Below, one piece after another: positions 34,590 to 44,812 of a stretch of 64,000 nucleotides of DNA (its first letter is position 1; each line of letters opens with the position of its first letter). Source of the stretch: Cerasicoccus sp. TK19100 (GTDB lineage: Bacteria > Verrucomicrobiota > Verrucomicrobiia > Opitutales > Cerasicoccaceae); NCBI RefSeq assembly GCF_027257155.1, contig NZ_JAPWDU010000010.1, positions 85,437 to 149,436 of the forward strand, read 5' to 3'. Both the position numbers and the translations under genes were made by a program. The notes beneath the pieces were generated by a model, which was not told the origin of the DNA, did no database searches, and saw nothing but the letters and a program-made list of their open reading frames with translations.

Positions 34590-35477
34590 TTACTTTCCCT
34601 TTTGACGGACAACCACGCCACTGCCGAGCAGGATCAGCGCGCTGCCCAGGATGATCGGCAGTCCATAGGTTTCGTGAAAGAAAACCATGCCGCCAACGGC
34701 GTTAAGAATGGGCAGGATGAGCTGAACCGACGCGCCCTTGGCCACTGACAAGCGCGAGTAGCCGAGCGTCATGATCATCTGACCGCCCGCCACCAGCACC
34801 CCGCCACCGAGCATGAGTGCGACGTTCCCCCACCCCGCTGCATAATCGGCAAAGCCCAGAAACGGCACGGCGACCAGCATGCCGTAAATCGCCTGCGCGG
34901 CGTAGATCGTGGTGCTGTTTTCGGTGCGCACCAAAAAGCGAATCAGCATCACGATACCACCCGCGGCGATGGCTCCGCCGATTGCGATCAGGTGATAAAC
35001 GCCGATGCCCGCCAACGAAAATCCACAAAGAATCGGGATGCCGCTAAAGGCCAGCACGAGGCCGAGCATTTGCTTGCGGTTCAGGTGTTCGCCCAAAAAC
35101 AGCGCTGCAAACAGTGTGCCCCACAAGACGTAGGTCAAATTGAGCACACTCGCGGTCCCGAGGTCCATATGGAACACAGTCACGTAAAACATGGCCAAGG
35201 CCACGCCACCAAGGATGCCACGCAGGATCAATAGCGGCTTGTAGAAAACCCGCAGCACCTGCCGCGCACCCGCGCCGGCGAGGAAGACTGCAAACGCCGT
35301 CCCGGCCACCCCACGGTAAAAGTTAACCGCCCAGAACGAGACCTCCCCGCGCTGCCCCAGGTATTTCACAATGAGGCAGTTCAGGCTGAAGAGCACGACC
35401 GAAGCGAGCATCATCAAGACACCCTGCGCGGTTGCGCTGAGATTCACTGCGGGTAAACGGATTATTCTGGCGATCAT
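34590..35477 (-). CDS. DMT superfamily (EamA) transporter
   Basis: A 295-residue protein with ten transmembrane helices arranged as two EamA repeats (about 12-145 and 160-292). The first repeat ends LNLTYVLWGTLFAALFLGEHLN, and the second has the analogous VQLILPILNAVGGMVFFHETYG, the characteristic helix with the conserved (G/F)xxE(H/T)xx ending of drug/metabolite transporters. Substrate unknown; members export amino acids, metabolites or drugs across the inner membrane. It is a single gene, convergent with the GT11 gene and preceded by a repeat-containing gap. Confidence 0.85.
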   Translation of the reverse strand: MIARIIRLPAVNLSATAQGVLMMLASVVLFSLNCLIVKYLGQRGEVSFWAVNFYRGVAGTAFAVFLAGAGARQVLRVFYKPLLILRGILGGVALAMFYVTVFHMDLGTASVLNLTYVLWGTLFAALFLGEHLNRKQMLGLVLAFSGIPILCGFSLAGIGVYHLIAIGGAIAAGGIVMLIRFLVRTENSTTIYAAQAIYGMLVAVPFLGFADYAAGWGNVALMLGGGVLVAGGQMIMTLGYSRLSVAKGASVQLILPILNAVGGMVFFHETYGLPIILGSALILLGSGVVVRQKGK

Positions 35478-35702
35478 GGGTCGACGGTGGAGCGCCTGAC
35501 CAAATGGTTACCCTGAGAAACGAAGTTTGCAAAAATCCAGGGGCCATCCGGTTAAGGCCCCTGCTGGTGTTAACTACACACGCACCACAGAAGCCTCCGC
35601 GTTCCAAATACGAACGGCGACGGTCCAAAGGTTGACGTGTTTCGGTGCAAACATTGCGCAGCGGAGCATGCCCCGCGACAACTGTATGTCAATGCGTAAT
35701 AA

Positions 35703-35875
35703 TTTAGCCGCGGATAGACGCGGATTGAACACGGACTCCTGCGAAACAATTTATCCTAAAAGTGCATGCATTCTCATATTGCTAAAGAAGTCCAGCTCTA
35801 AGTCTCCGTGGTTCTGTGAGAAATTCACACTGCCTCAATGCATCCGCGTTCAATCTGCGTCTATCCGCGGCTAAA
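35703..35875. repeat. Inverted repeat with 33-base ends
   Basis: Arms 35703-35735 and 35843-35875 are inverted copies with two mismatches, containing TAGCCGCGGATAGACGC and GATTGAAC. The 107-base centre includes CTCCGTGGTTCTGTGAGAAA. Very similar (ATCCGCG..., CTATCCGCGGC) repeats are common between genes in Planctomycetes and Verrucomicrobia as far as I recall. It accounts for most of the 35478-35881 gap, where no gene is visible. The right arm ends 6 bases from the aminotransferase stop and may help end its transcript. Confidence 0.75.
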
Positions 35876-35881
35876 AATAAC

Positions 35882-37036
35882 TTACAGCTTTGCCACGGCC
35901 TTGGCCATGCGTTCGAGCGCTTGCTCGAGGATTGAGCGTGGGCAGCCGAAGTTCAGGCGCAGATAATTGCCGTCAGCGAAGTCCGAGCCCGGCGAGAGGC
36001 CCACGCCGTTTTCCACGAAGAACGCATGCGGGTTTTCCACGCCTTTGGCCTTGAGGCCTTCCACGTTCATCCATGCGAGATAGGTGGCCTCCATTTTTTG
36101 CTGGAACTCAATGCCCGGCAAACTTTGCGATACAAAGTTATAGAGGTAATCGCGGTTGGCGGTCAGGTGTTCAATGAGCGCCTGGCGCCAAGGCTCGCCA
36201 TGATTGTAGGCAGCGGCGCAACCGACGTAGCCGAACGGATTCACCTCGGTGATGAACCCACGTGCGGCGAGCTGGAACCTTGCCCGCAGCTGCGGATTCT
36301 TAATCACCGCAAACGAACAGGCGAGTCCGGGAATGTTATACGTCTTGCTCGGCGCGTTGAGGGTGACGGTCATATCGTCGATCTCATCGCTGAGTGTGGC
36401 CGTCATGCGGTGCTTGTGGCCGGCGAAAATCAGGTCGCAGTGAATCTCGTCGGAGATCAGGACGAGGTCGTGCTTCTTACAGAACTCAACCAATGCCAGC
36501 AGCTCTTCGTCGCGGTAAACGCGGCCGACCGGGTTGTGCGGATTGCACAAGATGAAGGTGCGCGTTTTTGGGGTCACCTTCGCTTCGAGGTCGTCGAAGT
36601 CAAACGTCCACTCGCCGTCGGCCAGCTTCAGGTGGCTGGTGATGCATTCCTTGCCCTGCCAGGGGCCGCACGAGAGAAACGGCGGGTAAACCGGCGTGCA
36701 GGTGATGATTGCGTCGCCGGGTTCGCCAAAGGCGCGGGCCGCCACGTTGAGCGCAGGCACCACGCCGGGCAGCCAATGCAGCCACTCGGCTTTGGTCTCG
36801 TAGCCATGCACGCGGTACAGGTAGGCCAGCACGGCGTCGACGACTTCGGCGTTTGGCTTGGTGTAGCCCATCACGCCGTGGTTCACGCGCTCGGTCAGCG
36901 CACTGAGGACCTCGGGCGCGGAAACGAAATCCATGTCGGCCACCCACAGGGGCAGCACATCGCTGCCGGCGTATTTGTCCCATTTGAGGGAGCCGGTGTT
37001 GGAGCGGTCGAGGATGCGGGTGAAGTCGTAAGCCAT
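35882..37036 (-). CDS. patB: MalY/PatB-type PLP aminotransferase / C-S lyase
   Basis: A 384-residue fold-type I PLP enzyme of the MalY/PatB family (cystathionine beta-lyase activity). The N-terminal signature is RSNTGSLKWDKY...VLPLWVADMDF (about 11-37); VMGYTKP (near 55) holds the family Tyr. The PLP site includes LCNPHNPVGRVY (near 165), ISDEIHCDLIF with the Asp contacting the ring N (near 195), and NAPSKTYNIPGLACSF with the aldimine lysine (near 230), then RLNFGCPR with the carboxylate-binding Arg near the end. MalY in E. coli also represses the maltose system, so a regulatory side role cannot be excluded. A CTTTG-N5-CAAAG palindrome (36123-36137) is inside the gene, encoding NFVSQSL. Confidence 0.9.
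   Translation of the reverse strand: MAYDFTRILDRSNTGSLKWDKYAGSDVLPLWVADMDFVSAPEVLSALTERVNHGVMGYTKPNAEVVDAVLAYLYRVHGYETKAEWLHWLPGVVPALNVAARAFGEPGDAIITCTPVYPPFLSCGPWQGKECITSHLKLADGEWTFDFDDLEAKVTPKTRTFILCNPHNPVGRVYRDEELLALVEFCKKHDLVLISDEIHCDLIFAGHKHRMTATLSDEIDDMTVTLNAPSKTYNIPGLACSFAVIKNPQLRARFQLAARGFITEVNPFGYVGCAAAYNHGEPWRQALIEHLTANRDYLYNFVSQSLPGIEFQQKMEATYLAWMNVEGLKAKGVENPHAFFVENGVGLSPGSDFADGNYLRLNFGCPRSILEQALERMAKAVAKL
36123..36137. repeat. CTTTG-N5-CAAAG palindrome (centre CGATA)
   Basis: Exact copy inside the MalY/PatB gene, encoding NFVSQSL. The inverted match extends to 19 bases, AACTTTGCGATACAAAGTT. Confidence 0.75.
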
Positions 37037-37117
37037 GACGAAAAGGCAGACAGCACACGCGAGAAGTCAACCGCGGGCAAGCGTTTTCAGCATCGAGCCC
37101 AGAGCGGGCCGGTCGCG

Positions 37118-40100
37118 TTATTTCGCCAAACCGGAACGGCGACGGCGCTTGACGAAGACTGCCAGCAAAGCGCCCGCGCCGATGAGCATCGCATACGTTT
37201 GTGGCTCGGGCACGACGATGGATAGGTCGCCTGTCGTGTAAAGATCGTCGACGCTCCAATAGTAGCCAGTCGGCAGGTCGGGCAAGGCGATGCTCGCGAA
37301 GGTTCCGCTGATCGTGCCCCAATCGAGGATGTTAAACGTGCCGGTCTCCTCGGGCGTGAAGCCGCCATAGAGCGTAACGACCAAGTCGCCGTCAAGCGTC
37401 AGGGCGTTCGTTACGTCGATAAAGTCGTATTCCGTGCCGCGCGTCCAGCCGCCGAGCTCCATCGCCAGCGTGGAAGTATTGGTCAAGGTCAGGTTGTCGA
37501 AATACATGCCGCCGGGGCTGAGGCCCGGGGCCAGCGTGCCGGAGAAACCGACCGTGCCCGCGAAGGTTCCCACGCCCTTCACGTAGCCATCGAAGAACAG
37601 GCCATCGCCCGTGCCTTCGACGTAGCCGTTGTTAATGAACGACGTCGCCGAGGTGTCGCCGACCACGATATCGCCGGAGCCAATCACGCTGTCTTCGAAG
37701 TCCACCACGAGGCCGTTGACCGCGGTAAAAATGCCGCCGCCCATCTCGGTATAGGTGCCGAGGCCGGCCTGGTTGGCATCGTTGATGGTCACTGCATTCG
37801 AGCCAACATACAGCTCGCCGCTGCTGGAGAAGCCGGAAGTCGAGCTGGCGTCGCCCAAGGTTAAATCGCCCGTGGCGTAAATCGTCGAACCACTGGCGGC
37901 GGCCACTTTGGCGTTGACCGAGCCGCTGCCTTCGAGGTTGTCTCCTACCCCCAGCGCAACGCCGTTAGCCGCATTGATTGAGCCGCCGGAAACCGAAGTG
38001 TAAACGCCGAGGTTGGCAAAGCCACGTGAGTTGAGGGTCACGCTGTTGGCCCCGGCATCGAGCGTTCCCGCGTGATTGAAACCGGTGAAGCTGCTGCTGT
38101 CGCCCAAGGTCAAATCGCCGCCTGAGGCTGCGATCGCACTTTCCGCTGAGCCGCTGATGCGCCCGGCAATCGTGCCGTAAGTTTCAAGCGAAGACTCCGT
38201 GCCGAGGTAAAGTCCGTTCGCCATCGTCACCGTATTTCCATTGAGCGCCAAGTCGCCGTTGAGCGTGACCAAACCGCTCGCGTGGATCGTCCCACCGCTG
38301 GCGCCGATGGTCACATCGCGCGCAATGGAGCGATCCGACCCCGTGATATTCAGTGAGCCGCCATCGAGCAGCAAGCCACTGGATGCATCACCAAGATCGG
38401 CAACCGAGTCGACCGAGATGGCGCCCGCGTAGATATTTGTGCCGCCGGTGTAGTCGCTGGCTCCGCTCATCGTGAGCGTGCCCGCGCCATATTTATTAAA
38501 GCTGCCCGAGCCGGACAATACGCCCGAGTAGGCAGTCGACTCACCATTGCTGCCGACCGACAAAGCGTTCGCGCCGAAGTCGAGAGCGCCGCTGCCCACC
38601 AAGCTGCCGAGCGATGCGTTGTAGCCATTTACGTCGAGCCCGTTATCGACATTGATCGACACCGTGCTGTTTTGTAAAGCCAGCGCATTGCCGAGGATGA
38701 TGGATCCGGCATTGATGTTCGTCTCACCGGAGAACGTGTTGGCGGCGGTGAGCGTGAGGCTGCTGGCGCCGTTTTGCGTCAACCCGCCCGAGCCGCTGGC
38801 GAGACCGGCAAACGTGATTGCGTCTGCGCGGTCGAAGATGAGCGTGCCGTTATTCAAGACGTCCCCCGCAATGGAGCCCGTTGTGCCGCCATTGCCGATT
38901 TGCAGCGAACCGCCGCTGATGGTCGTGCCGCCCGTGTAGGTATTGGCTCCGCTCAGGGTCAGCGTGCCCGCGCCAACTTTGGTCAAGCTGCCGCCGGCGT
39001 CAGAATCTTGAATCGAGCCCGCGTAAGACGAACTTTCGTCGTTGGCGCCCACGGTCAAAGCCGAGCCGCCGCTGGTGGGATCGGAGATAAGAATGCTGCT
39101 GGTGGAATCGCCGTCCAACCGGTTGGTTGCAAGCGAGGACGACATCAGCGTAAGATTTTGCTCCGTGTCGACGTAGGTATAACCCGTTGAAACAGACGAA
39201 CCATTCAGGAGCGAAGTGACATCGCCGAGCGCAATAAATTCACCACTGTCGCCCATGGTCACCTGCGTGTTATCGAGCGTTAATGTGCCCGAGTTGATGA
39301 TGCCCGTGGCGGTGATATCGGCGCCATTAATCGCGGAGAAGCCGGCATTCGCATTATCCACGACAATCTCATTGAAGTCGCCCGTCACGCCATCGAACAC
39401 AATAACGCCATCGTCTTCAATGACTACATCATGGGCGTCATAGTCTTGTCCCGTGAGGTACAACACGCCCGAACCGTATTTATAAAGACCAATTCCGCCA
39501 GTGATCGCGCCCGTGTATGTGGAGTTCGTATCGTTGTAGCCGACGAGGATATCTACATTGCTGAAGGTGATGTCGCCACTGCCCGAGAGAGCGCCCAGAC
39601 TCATGACGCTTCCCACGCCATCCACGTTTAGGCCGCTATCGACGTTGACCGCGACCGTCGCGTAAGTAAGCGCATTCGCGGTTCCCGCAATGACTTCGCC
39701 TTCATCGATATTCAGCGTGCCGGAGAAGGTATTATCGCCGGTCAACGCAGTCGAACCTTCGCCATATTTCGTCAACGTTCCCGTGCCGGAAAGGATGCCG
39801 CTATAGGTCGTTGAGTCGTCGTTGGAACCAAAGGTTAGCGAAGTCGTATCGACATCCAAATTACCCGAGCCGCCCAAGCCGCCGAGTGTGGCGTCGTGGC
39901 TGTTGAGGTTGAGGCCGTTATCGACGTTGATGTAGACCGTGCTGTTTTGCAAAGCCAGCGCATTGCCGAGGATAATAGAGCCGGCGTTGATAGCGGTATC
40001 GCCGCTAAAAGTGTTGACCTCGGTCAGCGTCAGGCTGCCCGTGCCGTCCTGCGTGACCCCGCCTGAGCCGCTGATCAGGTTGCTGAAGGTCACGTCGTCC

Positions 40101-43100
40101 GAGCGCTTAAAGATCAGCGTGCCATCGTTCACGACATCGTTGCTCATCCAACCTTTCGTCCCGCCTTCGCCGAGCTGAATCGCGCCGCTATTGATGGTTA
40201 AGCCGCCGGTGAAGTCGTTGTCATTATTAAAGATGATCGTGCCGTCGCCCTCCTTGGTCAGGCCGCCGCTGCCGGACAAGACGCCGCCGTAGGTTGTCGA
40301 GTCGCCATTGCCGCCAACGGTCAGCGAGGTCGCGCCAAAGTCGAGACTGCCCGAGGCTTTGATGCCACCCAGAGTCGCGTTGTAGCCGTTCACATTGAGC
40401 AGATCGTCCTGCCAGATATCGACCGTGCTGTTTTGCAAGGCCAGGGCATTGCCCAGGGTCAGCGGGCTGTTCACATACGTCACGCCGGAGTAGGTATTGG
40501 CCGCCGTCAGCGTGAGCCCGGAACCGCCAATCGACACGGCGCCCGTGCCGCTGATAAGCCCGTCAAAGGTAAGCGCCTGGTCCGTCGTGAAATCGAGCTC
40601 GCCATTGTTTAACACATCGCCGGAAATCGACAGGCTCGACCCGACATTGGCCACGGCGAGCGTGCCATCGGAGATCGTGACGCCGCCGGTAAAGGTGTTA
40701 GCCCCAATCAGGATAAACACGTTGCTGCCAGTTTTGGTCAGGCTACCGGTTCCCGACAACGCGCCAGTATACATGGCGTCTTCGCTGTCGTTTCCGCCGA
40801 CCGTGAGCGCGGCCGCCCCCATATCGATGTCGCCACTGCCATTCAAACGACCGAGGGTCACCGCAGAAAGTCCGTTGAAGTCGAGGCTGTCATCCGTGTC
40901 GACGGTGACGTTGCTATTCTGCAGGGCCAGGCCATCGCCCAGGATGATCTTGCCGCTGCCGATGGTGGTGTCGCCGCTGAAGGTGTTGGCGCCGTTCAGC
41001 GTAAGGTCGCCTGCGCCGTTTTTGGTCAAATCACCGGCGCCACTGATCACGCCGCCGTAGCTGATGTCGTCCGACCGGTTGAAGATCAATTCGCCGTCGT
41101 TGACTACATCCCCGCCAATCCAGCCAGAGGTTCCGCCGTCGCCCACCTGAATGACGCCGCCGGAGTAAATGGTCGTCCCGCCGGTAAAGGTATTGGCGCC
41201 CGTTAAGGTGAGCGTGCTGCTGCTCGCTTGGGTAATGCCGCCCGAGCCGGAAATCACATTACTGAAGGTGACATCGTCACTGCGGGCGAAGGCCAGAACG
41301 CCGTTGCTGTCGGCGTCGCCCGTGTAGACATCGCCCACCAGCCAGCCAGCCGTCGAATCATTGCCGAGTTGCAGCGTGCCGCCGTAGATGGAAGTGCCGC
41401 CCGTATAGGTCTGGTTCGAGGAGAAGACTTGCACATTGCTGCCAACCTTCGTGACTGAGCCAGCGCCACCAGCGCCATCGGAAATGACGGTCGGCGAGAT
41501 GCCATCGTAGGTGTCATTGCCCAGCGTCAGGGCCGACGCGCCCAGCGGGTCCGTGATCCGGATACTGGAATTATTGAAACCAGTGAGAAAGCCCGCCGAC
41601 AGCTGCGCATCGTCCACGATTAATTCGTTACCAGAATTGACAATTAAATCCGCCGCAGAAACGTTCGCCCCGTCTTCGATGTTCAGCTCACCGAAAGAAG
41701 TTAAAGTAGTCGCGATGTCGACCGATGTTCCCGCACCGGTAATATACAGCGTATTACTACTAGTCATGTAATTCGTGAGTGTGAGGTCAGCTCCGTTTTG
41801 AACAATGAGTGAACCCGTGGCATAGCTTGAGAGCGACCTGAATTCACCCGAGGCGCCATCAAGGATCACCGAACCATCGTAGGCCTCTAGATCGCCGCCA
41901 TCGTGACCAGCCGCAGTCAGCGTCCAGTCCCCCGAACCATATTTATAAACCCCGCTGCTGGAACTCGCATTCGTCAGCGCACCCGAAAAGGTGACCGTAT
42001 CGTCGTTACTCAGCGTGTAGGTTATTTGATCGATATTGACATTGCCGCTACCGGCCAGGCTGCCCACAAAGACATCATCCACGGCTGACACATCCAGCCC
42101 GTAATCCACATTCAGATACACCGTGCTGTTCTGCAAATTGTAGGAGCCAAGGGAGTCATTACCAATCAGCTTGATGGCGCCTTCATTAATAATGGTATCG
42201 CCGGTAAAGGTGCTCTCGCCGGAAAGCGACAACGTGCCAGCGCCCGTCTTCACCAAGTTGCCCGTGCCGGACAAAATGCCGGCATAGGTGGTGTCCGTAT
42301 CGTTGTTGCCCACGCTGGTCGTAACGCCATCGGGCAGCGCCCAATTACCGCTGCCGGACAGGCCGCCCAATGTGGCGTCCAGGCCATTCACGTCCAGGCC
42401 GTTATCGATGTTAAAATTGACCGTGCTGTTTTGCAGGGCGAGCGCATTGCCCAAAACAATTTTCCCGGCATTGAGGTCGGTGTCGCCGGTAAAGGTATTG
42501 GCCGCGGTGAGCGTCAGGTTCCCGCTGCCATTTTGAGCCAGGCCGCCGGAACCGCTGATTAAGCCGCCGTAGGTGATGTCGTCTGAGCGATTGAAGGCGA
42601 GCGTGCCGTTGCTGTCCGCATCGCCCGTGTAGACATCACTGGTGATGGAGCCCGTGGTTCCGCCAGCGCCAATCTGCAGCGTGCCGCCATAGATGTTAAC
42701 CCCGCCGCTGAAGTCATTGGCCCCGGAGAGGATTTGCGTATTCGATTCCACCTTGGTCAATGAACCGAGGCCGTTGACGAGATCAGCGCTGTCCACATCA
42801 CTGATCACGCCCTTATAGTCGTGACTGGAGTCATCGGCTTGGCCAACGGTCAATGCTGACCCACTGGAGGGATCTGCCAGATAAATCTGATTCCCATTGA
42901 ATCCAGTCAGATAGCCAAGCGTCAGGGTCGCATCGTCCACTTTCATGGACCCCCCGCTCGACATAGCCATGCTAGCGCCATTGAGCTCTGCGCTGTCTTC
43001 AACGGTGAGCGCGCCGCCATAATTGGTCATCTCCCCAGACTGCAACTCGACTCCCGAGCCAGTCAGTAGCACCGTTCCATTTTCGATAGTAAGTCCTGCT

Positions 43101-44512
43101 GATATCGAAGCTCCATTCTTGAGTTCCAGTGTGGACTGGTCGGTAACCGTGATGGTCCTGAATGAACCAGAGGCGCCGTCAAAAATAATAGAGCCATCAT
43201 CATCGATTTCGAGATCGCCGGTATCGTGCCCGGCGCCGGTGAGCGTCCAATCCCCTGAGCCCTTTTTATAGATGTATCCAGATTTATCACCAGTGAGCGC
43301 GCCAGAATAAGTGGTGCTGGCGTCATTGCCCCCGATATCCAATTCTTCAAAAGACGCAGGGAAGTAAAGATCGCCACTCCCAGCCAGCGTCCCCAACACC
43401 AGGTAAGGGCTAGCCCCACTGTAGGTTAACCCATCATCCACATCGAGATAAACGGTGCTATTCTGCAAAGAGAAATTAGCGGCGCCGGACAAGTTGATAC
43501 TGCCCTCGGTGATGTGTGTATCGCCCGTGAAGGTATTGACGCCGCTCAGGCTTAGCTGCCCGGAACCCGTCTTGGTCAGCCCGCCTGCGCCCGACAAGAC
43601 GCCGGAGTAGGCGGTGTCGTCGTCGTTGCCGCCCACGGTGAGCGTGGCGCCATCGGCGATTGACAGATCGCCACTGCCCGCCAGGGCGCCCAGCGTCGCA
43701 CTGGCGTTGTTTAAATCGAGGCCATTGGCGACATTGATGTTTACCGTGGAATTCTGCAGCGCCAGCGAGTTGCCCAGTATGATCGAGCCGGCGTTGATAG
43801 CCGTATCTCCGCTAAAAGTATTTGCGGCGTTGAGCGTTAAGCTGCCGCTGCCAGCTTGCGTCAGATTACCACTGCCGCTGATTAACCCATCGAATGAAAT
43901 GTCGTCCGAGCGATTGAACACCAGGGTGGCGTTACTCGCCGTGCTGACATCCCCCAGGATGGAGCCGCTTGTGCCGCCCGCGCCGACTTGCAATGTGCCG
44001 CCTTGGATGCTGGTCCCGCCAGAGTAGGTATTGTTTCCAGTCAGGAACAGCGTGCCCGAGCTGATCTTCTCCAGGGAAAAGCCGCCGCTGATCACGCCGC
44101 TCACCGTCAAATCCGTGCGGATGAGAACGGTCGCATCGGCGTCCAAAATAATCGGCACATTGAAGCTGTGCCCCGACCCGCTCTCGACATCGATGTAGGA
44201 GGTGATCAACGACTGACCGGGATTCTGATCCTCAAAACTGTAGGCCGTCGCGGAGTCGATCGTGATGCTGGCCGCCGTGCGGTCGGTGTTGCCCAAGTCG
44301 ACCGTGAAGAGCGATGCGGTGCCATCGAAGTAGACGTCATCCGTATCCGCCGGCACTCCGCTGGGACTCCAGTTCGTTGCATTGCCACCCCAAAATTTGT
44401 TGTGGTCGCCGGTCCAATAGACCGTCGCCGCTTGCGCAGAATATTCACCAGCGATTACGCACAAACTGGGCAGCAATACGCTGCGACACCTGGAAGTCAG
44501 GTAGATCTTCAT
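37118..44512 (-). CDS. Giant autotransporter-repeat PEP-CTERM surface protein
   Basis: A 2464-residue secreted protein. Residues 1-28 form a Sec signal peptide (cut near AQA|AT). The body is a beta-helix built from many autotransporter-associated beta-strand repeats, with hallmark segments such as GGLTKTGSGTLTLSGANTF-like and TFSGDTNINAGSIILGNAL-like motifs. A larger module of about 150-200 residues, recognisable by a (LAL)QNSTV segment followed by LGGLSGSGNL-like and TTYSGVLSG-like segments, occurs about nine times. The tail SIVVPEPQTYAMLIGAGALL with a final KRRRRSGLAK is a PEP-CTERM signal, recognised by exosortase for anchoring or export. There is no autotransporter barrel domain, so the name refers only to the repeat type. 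No exosortase is in the window. Probable role: extracellular matrix or adhesion; inferred. Confidence 0.9.
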   Translation of the reverse strand: MKIYLTSRCRSVLLPSLCVIAGEYSAQAATVYWTGDHNKFWGGNATNWSPSGVPADTDDVYFDGTASLFTVDLGNTDRTAASITIDSATAYSFEDQNPGQSLITSYIDVESGSGHSFNVPIILDADATVLIRTDLTVSGVISGGFSLEKISSGTLFLTGNNTYSGGTSIQGGTLQVGAGGTSGSILGDVSTASNATLVFNRSDDISFDGLISGSGNLTQAGSGSLTLNAANTFSGDTAINAGSIILGNSLALQNSTVNINVANGLDLNNASATLGALAGSGDLSIADGATLTVGGNDDDTAYSGVLSGAGGLTKTGSGQLSLSGVNTFTGDTHITEGSINLSGAANFSLQNSTVYLDVDDGLTYSGASPYLVLGTLAGSGDLYFPASFEELDIGGNDASTTYSGALTGDKSGYIYKKGSGDWTLTGAGHDTGDLEIDDDGSIIFDGASGSFRTITVTDQSTLELKNGASISAGLTIENGTVLLTGSGVELQSGEMTNYGGALTVEDSAELNGASMAMSSGGSMKVDDATLTLGYLTGFNGNQIYLADPSSGSALTVGQADDSSHDYKGVISDVDSADLVNGLGSLTKVESNTQILSGANDFSGGVNIYGGTLQIGAGGTTGSITSDVYTGDADSNGTLAFNRSDDITYGGLISGSGGLAQNGSGNLTLTAANTFTGDTDLNAGKIVLGNALALQNSTVNFNIDNGLDVNGLDATLGGLSGSGNWALPDGVTTSVGNNDTDTTYAGILSGTGNLVKTGAGTLSLSGESTFTGDTIINEGAIKLIGNDSLGSYNLQNSTVYLNVDYGLDVSAVDDVFVGSLAGSGNVNIDQITYTLSNDDTVTFSGALTNASSSSGVYKYGSGDWTLTAAGHDGGDLEAYDGSVILDGASGEFRSLSSYATGSLIVQNGADLTLTNYMTSSNTLYITGAGTSVDIATTLTSFGELNIEDGANVSAADLIVNSGNELIVDDAQLSAGFLTGFNNSSIRITDPLGASALTLGNDTYDGISPTVISDGAGGAGSVTKVGSNVQVFSSNQTYTGGTSIYGGTLQLGNDSTAGWLVGDVYTGDADSNGVLAFARSDDVTFSNVISGSGGITQASSSTLTLTGANTFTGGTTIYSGGVIQVGDGGTSGWIGGDVVNDGELIFNRSDDISYGGVISGAGDLTKNGAGDLTLNGANTFSGDTTIGSGKIILGDGLALQNSNVTVDTDDSLDFNGLSAVTLGRLNGSGDIDMGAAALTVGGNDSEDAMYTGALSGTGSLTKTGSNVFILIGANTFTGGVTISDGTLAVANVGSSLSISGDVLNNGELDFTTDQALTFDGLISGTGAVSIGGSGLTLTAANTYSGVTYVNSPLTLGNALALQNSTVDIWQDDLLNVNGYNATLGGIKASGSLDFGATSLTVGGNGDSTTYGGVLSGSGGLTKEGDGTIIFNNDNDFTGGLTINSGAIQLGEGGTKGWMSNDVVNDGTLIFKRSDDVTFSNLISGSGGVTQDGTGSLTLTEVNTFSGDTAINAGSIILGNALALQNSTVYINVDNGLNLNSHDATLGGLGGSGNLDVDTTSLTFGSNDDSTTYSGILSGTGTLTKYGEGSTALTGDNTFSGTLNIDEGEVIAGTANALTYATVAVNVDSGLNVDGVGSVMSLGALSGSGDITFSNVDILVGYNDTNSTYTGAITGGIGLYKYGSGVLYLTGQDYDAHDVVIEDDGVIVFDGVTGDFNEIVVDNANAGFSAINGADITATGIINSGTLTLDNTQVTMGDSGEFIALGDVTSLLNGSSVSTGYTYVDTEQNLTLMSSSLATNRLDGDSTSSILISDPTSGGSALTVGANDESSSYAGSIQDSDAGGSLTKVGAGTLTLSGANTYTGGTTISGGSLQIGNGGTTGSIAGDVLNNGTLIFDRADAITFAGLASGSGGLTQNGASSLTLTAANTFSGETNINAGSIILGNALALQNSTVSINVDNGLDVNGYNASLGSLVGSGALDFGANALSVGSNGESTAYSGVLSGSGSFNKYGAGTLTMSGASDYTGGTNIYAGAISVDSVADLGDASSGLLLDGGSLNITGSDRSIARDVTIGASGGTIHASGLVTLNGDLALNGNTVTMANGLYLGTESSLETYGTIAGRISGSAESAIAASGGDLTLGDSSSFTGFNHAGTLDAGANSVTLNSRGFANLGVYTSVSGGSINAANGVALGVGDNLEGSGSVNAKVAAASGSTIYATGDLTLGDASSTSGFSSSGELYVGSNAVTINDANQAGLGTYTEMGGGIFTAVNGLVVDFEDSVIGSGDIVVGDTSATSFINNGYVEGTGDGLFFDGYVKGVGTFAGTVGFSGTLAPGLSPGGMYFDNLTLTNTSTLAMELGGWTRGTEYDFIDVTNALTLDGDLVVTLYGGFTPEETGTFNILDWGTISGTFASIALPDLPTGYYWSVDDLYTTGDLSIVVPEPQTYAMLIGAGALLAVFVKRRRRSGLAK

Positions 44513-44810
44513 AGGAAAATGCAGTTAGGATTCATGTCCGAAAAATCCCTCAAAACATTCGGATATGTTGCCAATACGCGGCCAACTTCGACCCGCGCCG
44601 CCATGCCATTAACTTAGCCCGATGGTAATCATCAGGCGCCTGGCCACGCGCGCGATTCTACGGATGGTTCGTTTTGAGGTGAGCCAAAGATACCAAAAGA
44701 AAACTTAACGAACCATTAATGGAATCTTAGTGTATATAAAATTTACTAATTGCCCTCAATGGCCCTAAACCGCCCCTCTCCAACGATTCCAGTGCGGCCG
44801 CATAGGTGTG
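44513..44810. other. Upstream region of the giant PEP-CTERM gene
   Basis: This is an AT-rich stretch between the giant gene's start and palindromic array C. I see short palindromes such as CCATTAATGG but no gene and no promoter I would defend, although the promoter of the giant gene should be here. Confidence 0.4.
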
Positions 44811-44812
44811 AC

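Noticed and set aside
36026..37225. 399-codon open frame opposite the MalY/PatB gene
   Set aside because: Antisense shadow; it also runs into the 3' end of the giant PEP-CTERM gene and has no family resemblance.
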